From Sinohyriopsis cumingii (lineage: Eukaryota; Mollusca; Bivalvia; Unionida; Unionidae): a stretch of DNA of 64,000 nt. This document shows, one piece after another, positions 1-11,972 of the stretch (position 1 is its first letter; every line of letters starts with the position of its first letter). The stretch is taken from contig CM068827.1 in assembly GCA_028554795.2 (NCBI GenBank), positions 74,195,244-74,259,243 on the forward strand, written 5' to 3'. The notes under the pieces are model-generated. The model was not told the DNA's origin and ran no database searches. It saw only the letters and a list, made by a program, of their open reading frames with translations. Position numbers and translations under genes: made by a program.

Positions 1-310
1 AGTGGTTAGAGCATCCGCCTCGGATGCGGGAGGTCATGGATTTAATGCCCGGCAGAGTCGTACCAAAGACTTACAAAAATGGTACTAACAGCTGCCTCAC
101 TTAGCGCTCAATATTCAGAGGTTAGTGTTAGGACTGGTCGGCCTGGTGTCAAGATAATGTGACTGCATGGGACATCATGCTACATGTCTGCGGCATGATG
201 CCCCAGTGCTAGACATCACTATAAACTGCTACATTGCAGACATTGTAGCGATATGACTGAAAAATTGTTAAAGCTACATTAAAAATTCAAGTCACACACA
301 CACACATAGA
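1..310 (+). repeat. tRNA-derived SINE, 5' end cut by window edge
   Basis: The first 60 bases look like a tRNA: an A-box-like stretch (agtggttagagc), an anticodon-stem-like GCGG arm, and a degenerate B box near 38-50. A SINE body follows, ending in a (CA)n-rich tail near 290-320. The same head and body recur at 63023-63320, and head-only copies lie at 55872-56072. The B box is damaged (gatttaat instead of ggttcaat), so this copy is probably not transcribed. Family not named. Confidence 0.75.
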
Positions 311-1190
311 TAAACACACACATTGCTAAGGTGGCCATAATGGATGTCTTATAGGAAATGGTTTCATTTAGGACCAAGGAGACATCATTAAAATCACTTA
401 GCGAAAACCTCATATTTATATCAATTTCCATTCCAGAGCAGCAAGAACATGATTTTGTAATAGCTGCCATGGCAGTGAAATTATATGCTTGTGTGGCACC
501 ATTTTCAATTTAGACCAAATAATAATGATACGAAGTCTTCTGGTGAAAACCCCATGTCATTATGACTTTGCAATCTAAAGAAGTGATAACAACATTTTCA
601 TGATGGCTGACATGGTGGCCATATTGGACTTAAGATCAGTAATATTTTCATCATAAGAAGCCTTTAAGTGAAAACCCCATATTAACAGGAGAATCCTCAC
701 AGGAGTAGTAGCATAACAAGATTTGTGGTGGCCATATAGAATGGCCAAACAAAACCAATTTTATTTTGGACTAATTATACCATGGGATAAATGTGTGAAT
801 AAAGTTTGATAGCAATTCTCCTAGTAATTTAGGAGGCATAGCAAGAAGAAACTTGTGCTAATGGATAGACATCCGATGAATAACAGAAGACGGACAATAC
901 GCCATTCCATAAGCTTTTCTTGTCTATGACAAGTAGAGCTAACAATTAGAAATTAACAGTAATAGCTGTGTATGAAACAGTTCATTCTAATTTAAAATCT
1001 TGCTGGATCTACTATGTCATAAATGGCAAGAACTAAGCAGAAAGTCTTAGCGCAAAATGCAAGGGAAAAATATTTTCTTTGGTATGACATAACAAAAAGG
1101 ATAACAACAAAATCAACTTCAATGACTATTCTTAACCAATCCTCACAACAACATCAATGGCACACATTGCCCAATTTAAAAACAGTAGTA
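1..1190 (+). repeat. Left copy of the ~1.2-kb direct repeat that bounds the window
   Basis: This segment aligns colinearly with 63036-64000, starting in the SINE and running through unique-looking sequence to the shared end 'acatcaatggcacacattgc'. Substitutions are roughly 6-8% by eye, rising to about 15% over the first 60 bases. The right copy lacks two blocks of about 50 and 120 bases present here. By gene order this is DDX49 intron sequence between the exon at 5486-5574 and the next exon, which lies off the left edge. Part of the 300-930 stretch resembles dispersed molluscan repeats, so the match alone would not prove a segmental duplication. The DDX49 exon order supports it independently. 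Confidence 0.8.
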
Positions 1191-1293
1191 TTTGACACCA
1201 CCACCACCACCACATGACAAACATTTGCTACACCACCAGTGCCATATCTCATTATATATATTATTAGCCTTCCTACTATGACTGAATTGATAT

Positions 1294-1795
1294 AGCAATG
1301 GACAGGTGTATGGGTGATTTAGGACAGAAAAGAGCAATGGACAGGTGTATGGGTGATTTAGGAGAGAAAATAGTAATGGATAGGTGTATTAGTGATTTAG
1401 GAGAGAAAAGAGCAATGGACAGGTGTATGGGTGATGTAGGAGAGAAAAGAGTAATGGACAGGTGTATTGGTGATTTAGATGACAAAAGAGCAATGGACAG
1501 GTATATGGGTGATTTTTAGAAGAGAAAAAAAGTAATGAACAGGTGTATTAGTGATTTAGGAGAGAAAAAGAGTAATGGACATGAGTTTGGAGGTGATTTA
1601 GGAGACAAAAAGAGTAATGGACAGGTGTATGGGTGATTTAGATGAAAAAAGAGTAATGGACAGATTTATGGGTGATTTAGATATAAAAGAACAATGGGCA
1701 GGTGAATTGGTGGTTATGGAGAGGATACAGCAATGGACAAATGTATGGGTGATTTAGGAGGACAGAGTAATGTACAGATGTATTGGTGGTTAGGA
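1294..1795 (+). repeat. 39-bp minisatellite, about 13 copies
   Basis: The unit is 39 bases, 'agcaatggacaggtgtatgg' followed by gtgatttaggagagaaaag. Because 39 is a multiple of 3, the first copies are open on both strands, giving a 13-residue repeat on plus (MDRCMGDLGEKRA-like). Indels from about 1515 onward break the frames. I treat the ORFs as by-products of the repeat. Confidence 0.92.
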
Positions 1796-2495
1796 GATGA
1801 TAGAGCAATGGATGATTTGACATAGGTTATCAAATATCTCTGACATAACTGCAGTGGAGTAATTATGTGTAAAATAAACAAATGATGACAAAAAGGTTCC
1901 AAGTTTACCTGATACCATATTAGTAACAAGTGTGAGGTTGATATGAAGGAAAATGCAATTTCCCATACTCTGAACAATTTTATCTGTTAAAGAAAAATGG
2001 ATGGCAATTAGATACAAGTCATACAGTGTTTAGCAGATTATGTTTTGGCAACAAACAGTGGTATGATCTCTTCAGAAAAAAACCTTTAACATACTCTGCA
2101 ATTAAATTCACAACAGAAGACATGTGATGGGATTGGATATGAGATCACAGTACATGAGATGAATAGAAGGAAAAACATAGGTAATACAATATGATCCTTA
2201 CAAAGATATAATGGAAGCATCATGACAAAATAAAGAAAAGAATACTGAAAAAGGCATGTGATGCACCTCATAAGGTGTGAACCAGAGAAATATTTCATAA
2301 AACTATCAATAGAGGTTAAAACATGACATCTGGGATAAGGAAACAAACCACTGACTTACAATATTTCATTTGTGACCTTCACCTTGTAGCAGGGGAACTT
2401 TGAGAATATTTATCCAGTAACATGACTATTAGGAAATAACCTCCAATATCTTTGAATCCAGCCATATTCCTGATAGCTGAAAAACGTCTTTCCAT
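1796..2495. other. No gene recognised
   Basis: AT-rich DNA between the 39-bp minisatellite and the microsatellite. Short ORFs on the minus strand have no recognisable domain, no splice context and biased AT codons. It would be DDX49 intron if the gene model is right. Confidence 0.6.
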
Positions 2496-2554
2496 GTGTA
2501 TGTATGCATGTATGTATGTATGTATGTATGTATGTATGTATATATCTATCTATC

Positions 2555-2643
<89 letters not shown>

Positions 2644-2660
2644 AGAGAGAGAGAGAGGGG
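2496..2660. repeat. Compound microsatellite (ATGT)n-(ATCT)n-(AT)n-(AG)n
   Basis: A run of tetranucleotide ATGT units passes into ATCT, then about 35 uninterrupted AT dinucleotides, then AG. The short open frame across it simply translates the repeat. The AT tract is long enough to form cruciforms and to be a common assembly break or polymorphic site. Confidence 0.95.
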
Positions 2661-4330
2661 GGAAAGGGAAGTAACTCTTACAGACTACTTCCCTTGCTCA
2701 CACAGGGTGACCAAATGTATCCAAGTGAGTTTAAGCTTGAGCAGGACCTGTGATAGGATTTGCAGGGATCGATGGGAATGATTGATAGTAATGTGATTGT
2801 ACAAGTATTTTAGAAGAAAGACAATTTACTAAAACATTTTCTTCTCTATTCAGATGCCCATCAAGGTAATCTCAAGCCAGCTGCATCTGTCTTTCCTATG
2901 GGAAAAGGCACTTAGCTTCAATTCATCAGCTTGTTATGACAATAAATGTGTTAAAAGTGCCATTAAACTCCCCACAATTCTCCACTGAATAACTTATCAC
3001 ATTAACACTAGAAGAATAGGTACGAGGGCCTTACTGTGGTTCAAGTCCTACTTGGTCAGAAGGACACAAATTGTGTCCGTAAATGGAATACATCCAGCCA
3101 ACCCGTACGAAATAATTAGGCGGATTCCACCTGGAACTTAAGCAGACTCCAGGTAGATTCTGCCTAAAATGTTAAAAATCTGGTTAATACAAAGGCGGAC
3201 ATGGAAAATTTGAGAAGTCAAAGATGAATCCATCTAGAGTCCGTCTAACTCTAAGATGGACTTTTGTCAAATTCCTGCTATAAATACATCTTTAGGCATA
3301 ATTTTGGACTTTGTTGATTTTCCACCCACCATCTAGGTGGAATTAGGAACTTAGTCACTGGCATCTATTATATGAAAGAAGGAATCTGGACTTAGTTTAT
3401 TTTCTAACCAACATCTAGGCGGAATGAAGAACTTTGTCATTTACATCAGTTAAATAAGGCATAATTAGGACTCGGCTTTTGTGTTTCTGTAAAATTAAAT
3501 GACTGAAAATATAGTGATACTTTGTGATTGTAATATCACTGACAGTTCAATAAAAATGTCAATAAGATATAATAACATTTATTGTTTCTTGTACAATTTG
3601 AACGATTTTCAGCAACATTTATATTTCATGTTTCTGATAGCTGTAATTTTTGTTGTTTATTTTTTGCACAATTTATAACTTCTTTTTGCACAGCTTTCCT
3701 TGTTAAATTTCTTTTTCAACTTTGTTGTTGTTGTATTTTTGTTTAACTTCAATTGGATTTAACTGCCCTCAAACAAGTTTTCATATTGTTTTCCGTTTTA
3801 AAACATAATTTCGCTTTTCTCAGACCTGAATTTCCTCGATAGAGACCCAATTTTTAATATTGTCTCCGAAACTTTTTTTTTAATAATGCTCTATCCGGTC
3901 CCATTCCACAACGACCTTTCAAATAAGTATTTGTTCCGTTTATTGTTTAACAGAGGATCGTTGTATAAAGCTTTCTGATTGGTCAAAATTTGTAATTGCC
4001 CAATGAACCGTCGCGTAACAGAAACTGATGGGAAAGAGCATGTTTGCTAAACATGGCGATTCGAATTTTCGAGCGGGACAACAGACTGAATAACCATTTG
4101 AAAAATGTGCGGCAATGAGAATACCCTGAACACAAATTTGATGGGAACATAATTGGTCAGTCTGTATGAAAAATGAACGCCAGGACAAGCAGTTTGCTTT
4201 TTGTGCCATAAAGAGCTTTATAGTAGCGGCAAACGTGCTAAATAGGACAAGGAACTGAATCAGGAATCAGGATGATTTCGAAGTTATACAACTCCAAACT
4301 GATTAACTTCAGAATTTAAGGAGGGACAAC
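2661..4330. other. No gene recognised; short inverted repeat and GGCGGA-rich stretch
   Basis: At 2665-2695 an inverted repeat pairs aagggaagtaact with agactacttccctt, possibly the end of a small element. From 3110 to 3430, motifs such as aggcgga and tccacctgga recur at irregular spacing without a clear unit. The ORF on minus 3940-4209 has no recognisable domain. Confidence 0.45.
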
Positions 4331-4369
4331 GTGTAGATCACTGGTGGGAATTGTTGCCAGATATCCATG

Positions 4370-5335
4370 TCTATAAAAGAGTGCATTTCCGATGTGAAAT
4401 CATGGATGACATGTAACAAGCTGCAGATGAATGATGATAAAATTGAATCCATTCTGATTACAAATAAGGACTTCCTCATTCACATCCTTTACCTCAAACA
4501 ATAAATATCAGCAACACCAACATTAAATTCACACAGTCAGTACAAAACCTAGGTATTATTCTCGACAGCACTCTCACTGCACCAACATGTCATGAACAAA
4601 CGCAAGGCTGCATATCTTGTGCTGAGATGCAACAGCTACATTTATCTTTCAATTATCTTTCAGTTGATGCCACTAAAATAATTGTGTGTTCCTTAGTGCT
4701 TTCAAGACTGGACTATTGTAACTCAGTTCTGTCTGATTCGTCTCAATATCTACTCCAGAAACTTCAAAAAGTTCAAAACACAGCTGCTGAATCATAATTA
4801 GAGTACCATGATCAGAGCACACCTCCGCTGCTCTGTACCCTATACTGTTTATCCATTCGATCCAGAATCAAACACAAAATTTGTTCAATGTGCTATGTTT
4901 TACTAATGGGCTCCAGTCTAACACACCTATCCAAACTCACCAATGTTTACACACCAGCAAGATACTTACACTCCTCTTCTTACACTCATATTCTCATTAT
5001 TTCCACTATGAAAATCTAGTCATATGGACAATGTTCTTTTGCAAACCAGGGCCCGAATTGCCCACTGAACTTAGACATAAAGACACAGTGATTTCATTCA
5101 AGAGCACTCTTAAAACTCAAACTGCAATTTCACTTGCAGGAACAGATTTAAAGACCTAATAATGTTTTCTTACCTTACAATGTTTCCTTACCTTAAATAT
5201 TTCAACATGTTTTCTGTTTTCTAATTTCATGGTGTTTGTTTCTGTAATCATGTGCTATTGAGTTGTCCAATGTTGTAAACTGCTTCTAAAGATTAGGCAC
5301 TATAGAAAGTCCTCATTATATTATTATCATTACAT
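4370..5335 (+). pseudogene. Decayed CR1/L2-like LINE, 3' end of reverse transcriptase plus tail
   Basis: Conceptual translation in shifting frames gives the C-terminal end of a non-LTR retrotransposon reverse transcriptase. Visible motifs are VKSWMTCNKLQMNDDKIE at about 4390-4450, LGIILDSTL near 4550, and SRLDYCNSVL with LLQKLQKVQNTAA near 4700-4790. A YPILYWLSIRSRIKHKI-like motif sits near 4838-4880 and an FKSTLKTQ motif near 5098. The 3' end closes with the characteristic 'attaggcactatagaaagtc' and an ATTATT repeat. Frameshifts and stops show that it is dead. It is a 5'-truncated copy; its tail matches the fragment at 59155-59235. Confidence 0.85.
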
Positions 5336-5485
5336 GAGCACAAAACCTCAAGTCCAAATGTTAATGGGAGACCGACAATGTCCTAACATAAAACACCAAT
5401 CTGAACATAGATGTATAAATCCTAACCATGAATTGATATGAAAAGTGACTTTTGATGGAAAGTGACCTTTATAAGTTGTTCTTAC

Positions 5486-5574
5486 TATCTCCGCTTCTCT
5501 TCTGGCCACAGCAACCTCTGTCAAGATCTTTAACACCTCCTTCTCCTCTGTCTTGTATTCTATCATTTTGGCAT
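5486..5574 (-). CDS. DDX49: DDX49 exon: C-terminal extension after helicase domain 2
   Basis: An 89-bp exon on the minus strand: acceptor ...tattttgaaag at 5575-5576, donor GTAAGA at 5480-5485. It encodes N-AKMIEYKTEEKEVLKIL then TEVAVARREAEI, which matches the segment just after the helicase core in animal DDX49 (Dbp8 family, a nucleolar RNA helicase for small-subunit pre-rRNA processing). The phase (2 nt, then 29 codons) fits the end of the exon at 15912-15986 exactly. It ends in phase 0, as needed for the exon type at 62615-62686. That next exon of this copy would lie off the left edge. The intron upstream is about 10.3 kb and full of transposon remnants. Confidence 0.88.
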
Positions 5575-5695
5575 CTTTCAAAATATAATTCAAAGTTAAA
5601 GATGTGTACAATGACTATACTAGACCAGAAAATAAGCATTTGGACTAAATTGTAGTCCTGATAATCAAGTAATATGCATTGATCTTCAATATGTA

Positions 5696-5909
5696 GATTC
5701 TATTGGAATTTACTTTATACACAGAGTACATGACTCAGACACTATAACAGGATTAATTACAGTGTTTTATGACAAAAACTAAACTTTATTTTAAAGGTTA
5801 TGATTCTATTGGAATTTACTTTATACACAGAGTACATGCCTCAGACACTATAACAGGATTAATTACAGAGTGTTTTATGACAAAAACTAAACTTTATTTT
5901 AAAGGTTAT
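5696..5909 (+). repeat. 106-bp tandem duplication, two copies
   Basis: Copy 1 is 5696-5801 and copy 2 is 5802-5909. They are nearly identical: one substitution in 'catgactcagacac/catgcctcagacac' and a 2-base insertion (acagtg/acagagtg). It lies in the large DDX49 intron. The 74-residue ORF over it is a repeat product. Confidence 0.93.
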
Positions 5910-6089
5910 GATTTAAATACAAAATGCCCGATGTTGATTGATAGCTTAAATTTGGAAGTCAGACTGTTTAAAAATAAAAGTATGAAAAACTAAATTCTGT
6001 AAAATAGACTGAATTTGAACTTTAACACATTTTATTTGTGTTGGTATCAGAATTAATAAAAGACATTGTGAAAAGGTCAAAAGATTTAA

Positions 6090-6430
6090 CAGAAATAGCA
6101 TGGGCTTTTGAGAGATGATATCCTGCTTCCCAGTTTTCGCTGGAAGAAAAAAGGTGCTTATGTGTGCCACAACTTGTCTCTGTACATTTTCAAGAAGTGC
6201 TTGCGTACACGAACAGGATCTTGCATGGTCACCGCTCTCAACAGGTCTATGGGAGAGAGTGAGCAAATGATGACTTTGATTGGCAACAGATGGTAACCTA
6301 TGTGTAGCTACAAGGCCTGGTTGTTTCAAGAGGACCACATAAACATCCACACTGAATAAGAAATAGCTTGGGTCGATGGAAAGGGCATGCAACTTGCTCA
6401 CCTTGCATGCTGATCCAAATGTTATCTCGA
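6090..6430 (-). pseudogene. DIRS-like tyrosine recombinase fragment
   Basis: Within a 151-residue minus-strand frame (5946-6401), residues near the start read KLHALSIDPSYFLFSVD, then VLLKQPGLVATHRLPSV, then the HRPVESGD / CTQALLENVQRQ region. These line up with the conserved 'ELHALS...PGF...LCPVRAL..Y' blocks of DIRS-type recombinases. The upstream residues ACKVS replace the usual RVGE-like catalytic arginine context. The downstream part of the frame is ordinary AT-rich sequence, so the true recombinase similarity ends near 6100. Confidence 0.75.
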
Positions 6431-6749
6431 AACAGGTTTTGTATCATCATAGCTTTATCAAATTGTGGGCTAAAGTTTTAAATTTATTTGAACTCAGCCA
6501 TGTTAAGACCCAATACTAATTCCATTTTGGAAAAAGAGGGAAGGATTTTGGTCAGTTGAGATCAAAATTGGCTAAAAGATCAGTTGATCTCTATCATGTT
6601 GAATATCACATCTACTATGATGCCAGAATATCATTGAGCAGTAGCATTTGAGTGTAATTGGGGTCAACTGTTCCTCCTTGAAGAGCCAGAGAAAAAATTC
6701 ACCAGTTGAAGGATTGAGGAACTAAGAGTGATGATGGTATTGATAAGGC

Positions 6750-7770
6750 ACTAGTCCCTGAAAACGTGCCTTTCCCTCATAAGTAAGGCTACAGAGTGGA
6801 GAAGATTTGGGTTGGCCGGAATCTTCATGGGCAGATCTGTTGCAAGATCGAGTAGATTGGTACCCCAGGACGTGTCCCCTCTGAGAGGGCTATCAAAATC
6901 ATCTTGCATTTCTGACCCTGAAACTTCTGGATTATTTGTGGTACCAAGACCATGGGAGTGTAAGCAAATCCCCACAACCCCTCCCAACTAATTGACAGAA
7001 TATCCACACCCCAAGCTTCTGGATCAAGAAATGGATAGACAAAAGAAGACACCTTGTGGTTCCAACAAAAAAACTGACCATCGGATGTCCACAAAGTACA
7101 CAGATGTGAATAATGACTGACTGATGTAGAGAACATTCCGTATGAATGACTTGATCTTTCATGGATAGAATGTCTTTAATATATTGAGTCTGCTGGAAAT
7201 ATGTCTGATCTGTATGTTGATAAGAACGTTGTCACACCAATGCAAAAACTGCCAAATCAGAACACAGGTTGGGTTATCTGGTGCCCCCAACCCCACCCCC
7301 ATCTAAGTAGGTAGGTTACCACGACAGAATTGTCAGACAAAATGAGGACCATTTTGCCTGATAGTCGATCCTTCCTGTAGTTTAAAGGCATTGATGACAA
7401 CCTTAATTTCTAAAAGGTTCATGTGGAGAGGCCACTCCAATCCCTCGTGCTGCTGGCAGTAGTGAAGTCCAGCAACAGAAGGGCATTGTTACATACCATT
7501 ATGACTGTTTGGGGCTTCTCCAGCAGGATCCCCATGGTCAGCCAAAATGGGATACACCCTTGATGCAGGAATCATCATATCTAGGGAGTAATCATGACTG
7601 GATGATTGAGGGGACTTGAAAAGGGGCGCCAATATGCTAGGAACATCATCTGTACGGGCACATAAAATGATCAAGTCTGCCACCTCAATGAATAGTTTGA
7701 GGAGTTCCAAGAACTCTCTCACTTTAATCCAAGTCCTGTTGTACAATTTACACTGTCCATTTTTTGATGA
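6750..7770 (-). pseudogene. DIRS-like RT connection and RNase H fragment
   Basis: Across three frames the minus strand reads LDMMIPASRVYPILADHGDP (connection, near 7560), then HMNLLEIKVVINAF (RNase H entry, near 7420), then a CIGVTTFLSTYRSDIF-like segment. It continues with FVYPFLDPEAWGVDILS and WEGLWGFAYTPMVLVP, then KMILIALSEGTRPGVPIYS (7060-6850). These are the hallmark blocks of the DIRS RNase H region, including the 'DALS.W.GL.AYAFPP...L..RVL' signature. Frameshifts and stops separate them. Confidence 0.78.
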
Positions 7771-8199
7771 AAAAGCATATCTCCTTTTGTAGAAAGGATT
7801 CTTCTGATCTGATGGTATATCCATGAATGGGTATAGGAGGAAATGGGAGGGGGTTGTATAAATGAAATCTAAAGCCCCTCTGAAATGACCTGGATCCCCC
7901 ACTCATTCTGAAGGAATAGGGTGATCCTGTGAGCATGAAATTATGAGGGTAAGTTCCTGAGCTGCTTGCCTCTGAACATCTTCAATTCTTCCTCCAAAAC
8001 GTAAATGATGAAGCTCGAGTGACATGGACTGCAGACATGCATCACATCATATTAGGTCGAAGTTGGCAAAAAGCAGTCAATGATTGGCCATGAAATGGTG
8101 AGCTGCCCATTAAATGACTTTAGCAATTCTAGCCATCACCTTCCAAGAGTGGTCACTACCGAATTTCTCTGCAAGTCAGAAAATTGCCAATGAGGACAA

Positions 8200-9217
8200 A
8201 CTAAATATTGAAGACATAGCAACTAGGTTTCAGACAAGCTTTGATATGGCATGGAAAACATTTATAAAACAAAGAAGCAGACATATGAGCTGCTGCTAGA
8301 TTTTTGTCAAGGGTTGGGAGCTCAGTGCTGAAGGCATCTGAGTGAGCTTTATACCAGCACGATGAGAATGTCACTGGTACTTGGCTTTCCACAAAGAAAG
8401 CCTTAGAATTCCCTGGATCACCAATTCTACCTGATAGATGGTCATTGATCTCCTTAAGTTTTAGCAAAATGGGGAAAGAGCTGCAAGGATGGTGCTTTTC
8501 CTCCTCGATGATTCTTTAACGTTATAGTTTTCAGTAGCTGTAGGTGGTGGCAGGCATTCTGAAGTTGCCAACACCCTATACATTTCCTCAACCGTGGCCT
8601 TGAAGTTAATGCCAGTCCATTCCATTATCAGATCTTAAGTACAGCTGATGTGTAGAAACTTCGTCATACTATATACATGTTATGTAATGTTCTGGTACTG
8701 CTTGCAGCTCTGGATAAGCCATATCAGGTGGAATCGATGGATCAATTCTATCCTCTTTGAAAATGTCACTATGTCTCCCATGTGGATAAGCAGTGAACAT
8801 AACCAAGTCCAGTATTGCCAGAACGGCTGGCTGGTTTCCCTGGCGTATGGTCAGCCTGGGTGCTGGAAATATAGAAGACAGTCGGCCTCTCCAAGGGCCT
8901 AACTGGACAGACCAATTTCTCACTAAAATCTCCATCATAGTAAGGGTAGGTCGCAGATGGTGCAGCGAAATGGCTGGATCTGTCACTAAGATCTCAGTAA
9001 ATTCTAACTGACTGGACTGTTTTATCAAATAAATCCCCATGCTCAGATGGCTGAACAACAGTGACTGTGAGGCAATATTATGAAATGGGTCCAACGGACC
9101 CAGTACAAACCCCATGTGCCCGGACTTACAGGCCCAAAGGCCATGCTTGAACATGGGACACTCACTCAATGAGCCAGAAAACAATTGTGTCACTCTCTCC
9201 TGGACCAGATAACACAT
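8200..9217 (-). pseudogene. Probable gag region of the DIRS-like element
   Basis: Two minus frames (8669-9217, 182 residues; 8201-8467, 88 residues) precede the RT/RNase H remnant in element order. The second contains LDKNLAAAHMSASLFYKCF, which resembles helical gag segments of DIRS elements. Similarity is weak and the call depends on the neighbouring domains. It may include unrelated frames. Confidence 0.4.
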
Positions 9218-9220
9218 CTA

Positions 9221-10415
9221 TTCGAAGGCGGACATTTATACCATCTCAACATTATTCTCCTCCACTGCCAATGATATTGATGTGGCGGGCGGGTGGGGGG
9301 GGGAGGGGGCCAGCGTACACAACAAGACTTGCAATGGAGGTTATCTTGGGATGTTGTTATGTGTATTTTATTTAATTGTTTCTCTGTTAGTTTTCATTTT
9401 TTTCCACTACATGCTATTGTAAAATAACACTGTGTACTGGATTTTACCTTGTCTAGAATTTAGTTCAGTTCTGTTTCACCTGATTGACTTAAAAAAAAAA
9501 TTTTGTTTATTTCATTGATGTAAACAACTAAAAATAGCTTCATTGTCCTCTATGGATAAATGAAACTTTCTATCTAGTTACTAACCTTGTTTCAAAATCA
9601 GTGACAGTTTTGGTAAAAACTTTCTTAAAATTTATTTTTAATTATTTCTCAGAGTAAGAATCAGTGAGTCAAGTTCATACTTGGAGTACATAAGGTGTAT
9701 TATATTCCATATGCTAACAGTCTTCTGTTTGATTCTAGAAATAAATAACTTTACCCTCATCCAGGGATGTATTTTGCATCATAATCAGTCGTATAACTGA
9801 TGCTATGTTAGAACTTTTCATTAATAGGACTTGTGTTTAATATTTGTTGGATCATTTTTGGACTTAATTTGAAATACCTTAATTTTTCCCTTAGTATTTC
9901 AGAGAAATAAATTATTTGTTAAATTTTACAAAGCTTGTTGTCTTCACTCTTTTCTGTAACTTAAAGAGCATAGACTCGTAACAATGTATAGTGAGGACAT
10001 CAATGTTATATTTTCTTGACTTATTCCATCGTTCCTTCCTTTTTGATGCCTTCTTGACTACTGTAGCCCAGACTTGCTCTGTCCATGTATTATATACACT
10101 GCATGCCATGGATGATGTACACTTAGTACTTTAGATACCAGAGTCATCATTGTCTGCCTTTGCATTGATCTTTTTGCATCTATTTGACAATTCTACAGAA
10201 ACAACAAAGAAAAAAAAAAGCATAAATGAGCAATTCAGCATGTTACTAACTCATTAATTCCACCCTCATTACTAATGGAGTAGGTGAAAATAGTGTTGTG
10301 CTAACTCATGAATGACAACATGAGCACAACAACTGCATATTGTAATGTTGTCTTAAGTAGACAAAGTCCGTAAAGGTGACAAAGTCACTAAAATTAGGAA
10401 AAAATTGTAAAAATA
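9221..10415. other. No gene recognised
   Basis: DDX49 intron sequence. A G-rich run of about 25 bases lies at 9285-9310 (gcgggcgggtggggggggga) and could form a G-quadruplex. The rest is AT-rich with poly-A/T runs. Confidence 0.55.
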
Positions 10416-11972
10416 CAGTGGAACCCTGCTATAATGCGATCACTGAGGTTAAAAAAATTTGGATCATGTTAATAGCAGGGTCACATTAATGCAGGGTTTT
10501 ACAGTATTTTACTTTATAAAGAGAACAACGCATTGGCACATATATGTTTATTCATGTCTAATGTATATCATGAATAGGGTATCAACACCATTTACTATCA
10601 TGCCGTCGTGGCATGCAATTCATCCATAATGCATGTAATTCCATTGAAAAATTGCACAGATTTAAAATATTAAATAATTTTGTCACAGATCACTGTGTCT
10701 AAATTCAACGTCTAATATAAACACTGTTTACTTACCAATTGATGTTGAAACCGTCGTGGCTTGTAGTTAATCCATAATACATGTAATTCCATTGCAAAAT
10801 TTGTATACATATTTAAACTATTCAGTAATTTTGTCATAGATCATTATGTGTCTGAATTCAATGGGAAAAATTAACAGCAAAATTAGGTTAAGAAAGATGA
10901 CGCACACATGTGGTTCATTACATTCCAAGGTCTATGAACAGTACCTGTACAAATTTCAAACTGCTATAATTTTATCATATGCATTTCCGTGTACCTTTAT
11001 CCATTGTAAATTTCCAATAATTAACACTTGTATGCCTATTCACTTGAACGACTACAGCAATAATAATTAAAAAACAACACATGCTTCAAGTATGCATATA
11101 ACGTTTACTTCAGATTTTGTGAATATCAAAAGAAGCGTGAAAAATACTTTTATAAAGATTTTTAAGCTGAATGCACGTACAATTTCATACCCTTTCAATT
11201 TCCAGCTAATGAACAGGACATTATTTAGTGGTCAACTGATTGCGTCTAATAACACCGCACGGCCCACCAAACATGTTGGCGGTTTTCATGTTTTTTAAAT
11301 TGTGAGAATCTTTCATCAACCACCGCATTGTCTGCTGCTTGGTTGTGTATGCGGTTAAAGAAGAAACACATGTCGGCTATTGTCTGAGGAACAATTGTAT
11401 ATGGAATTAATTAAAGGCAATCAAAGACGACTTACTGGCTTTACTCATGGAACAGTTCCAATAATGTTTATTTAGGCATAACACTTCAAAAACCTGGTGA
11501 AATTGTTATGTTTCAGAAGCAACACCACGATCGCATTATATTGGAATTCATAAGTGAATTCTTCCCCCAAATGATAATAAACATTTTACACATTATTTCT
11601 CGTACTTTAAAAAATATTTCTGGGTACGGAAAAATGCATATACATGTATTTAAAATTTCAGGAACCATGCCACGATCATATTATATTCGCATTCAAACAC
11701 AATCTCCTATCCAAAATGATAATAATTTTTTTAATACACTATTTCACATACTTTAAAAAAATATTTTTCCAGGTACGAGAAAAATTTCAGGAACCACGCC
11801 ACAATTGTATTATATTCGAATTTACACACGATCTCTTCCCCAAACTGATAATATATTTTTTATACACTATTTCATGTACTTTGAAGAAAAAAAATTCATG
11901 TCCGAATGAATATATGAAATTTAGGGAACCACGCCACAACCACATTATATCCTTATTCGCGGGGTTGTACTG
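10416..11972. mobile_element. Pogo/Tigger-type inverted-repeat element or nested pair, non-autonomous
   Basis: The left end is TA|CAGTGGAACCCTGCTATAATG. A second end-like sequence in opposite orientation closes at 10504 (gcagggttttacag|TA), giving an 89-bp hairpin-like mini-element. A further end in the right orientation closes at 11972 (gcggggttgtactg|TA), whose reverse complement starts CAGTACAACCCCGCG. CAGT termini and TA target sites are typical of pogo/Tigger families. No transposase was found inside. Whether the unit is 89 bp, 1557 bp or nested cannot be decided by eye. Confidence 0.6.
11500..11960. repeat. 129-145-bp tandem repeat, about 3.3 diverged copies
   Basis: Copies are anchored by 'ccacgatc/ccacaatt...attatatt' at 11525, 11670, 11799 and 11934. 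Each runs through a '...ccaaatgataata..' block and an 'acactatttca...tactttaaaaaa' block. The array ends 12 bases before the pogo-type right end at 11972, so it may be subterminal repeat sequence of that element. The long plus ORF at 11644-12096 reads through the repeat and is not considered a gene. Confidence 0.85.

Larger units (their letters stand above)
6040..9220 (-). mobile_element. DIRS-like tyrosine-recombinase retrotransposon remnant
   Basis: Reading the minus strand from 9220 to 6040 gives, in order, gag-like frames (8200-9217), the end of a reverse transcriptase/connection and RNase H (about 7770-6750), then a tyrosine recombinase (about 6430-6090). That order is typical of DIRS elements. 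The main reverse-transcriptase palm region appears deleted and every frame has stops, so the copy is dead. It sits inside the 10.3-kb DDX49 intron in the same orientation as the gene. No split direct or inverted terminal repeats were recognised. The gag assignment rests mainly on position. Confidence 0.75.

Noticed and set aside
1276-1519. Repeat-protein ORFs on both strands (13-residue period)
   Set aside because: They are translations of the 39-bp minisatellite; frames collapse at the first indel and there is no gene context.
2452-2781. 109-residue ORF on plus
   Set aside because: Mostly Tyr-Ile from the AT microsatellite.
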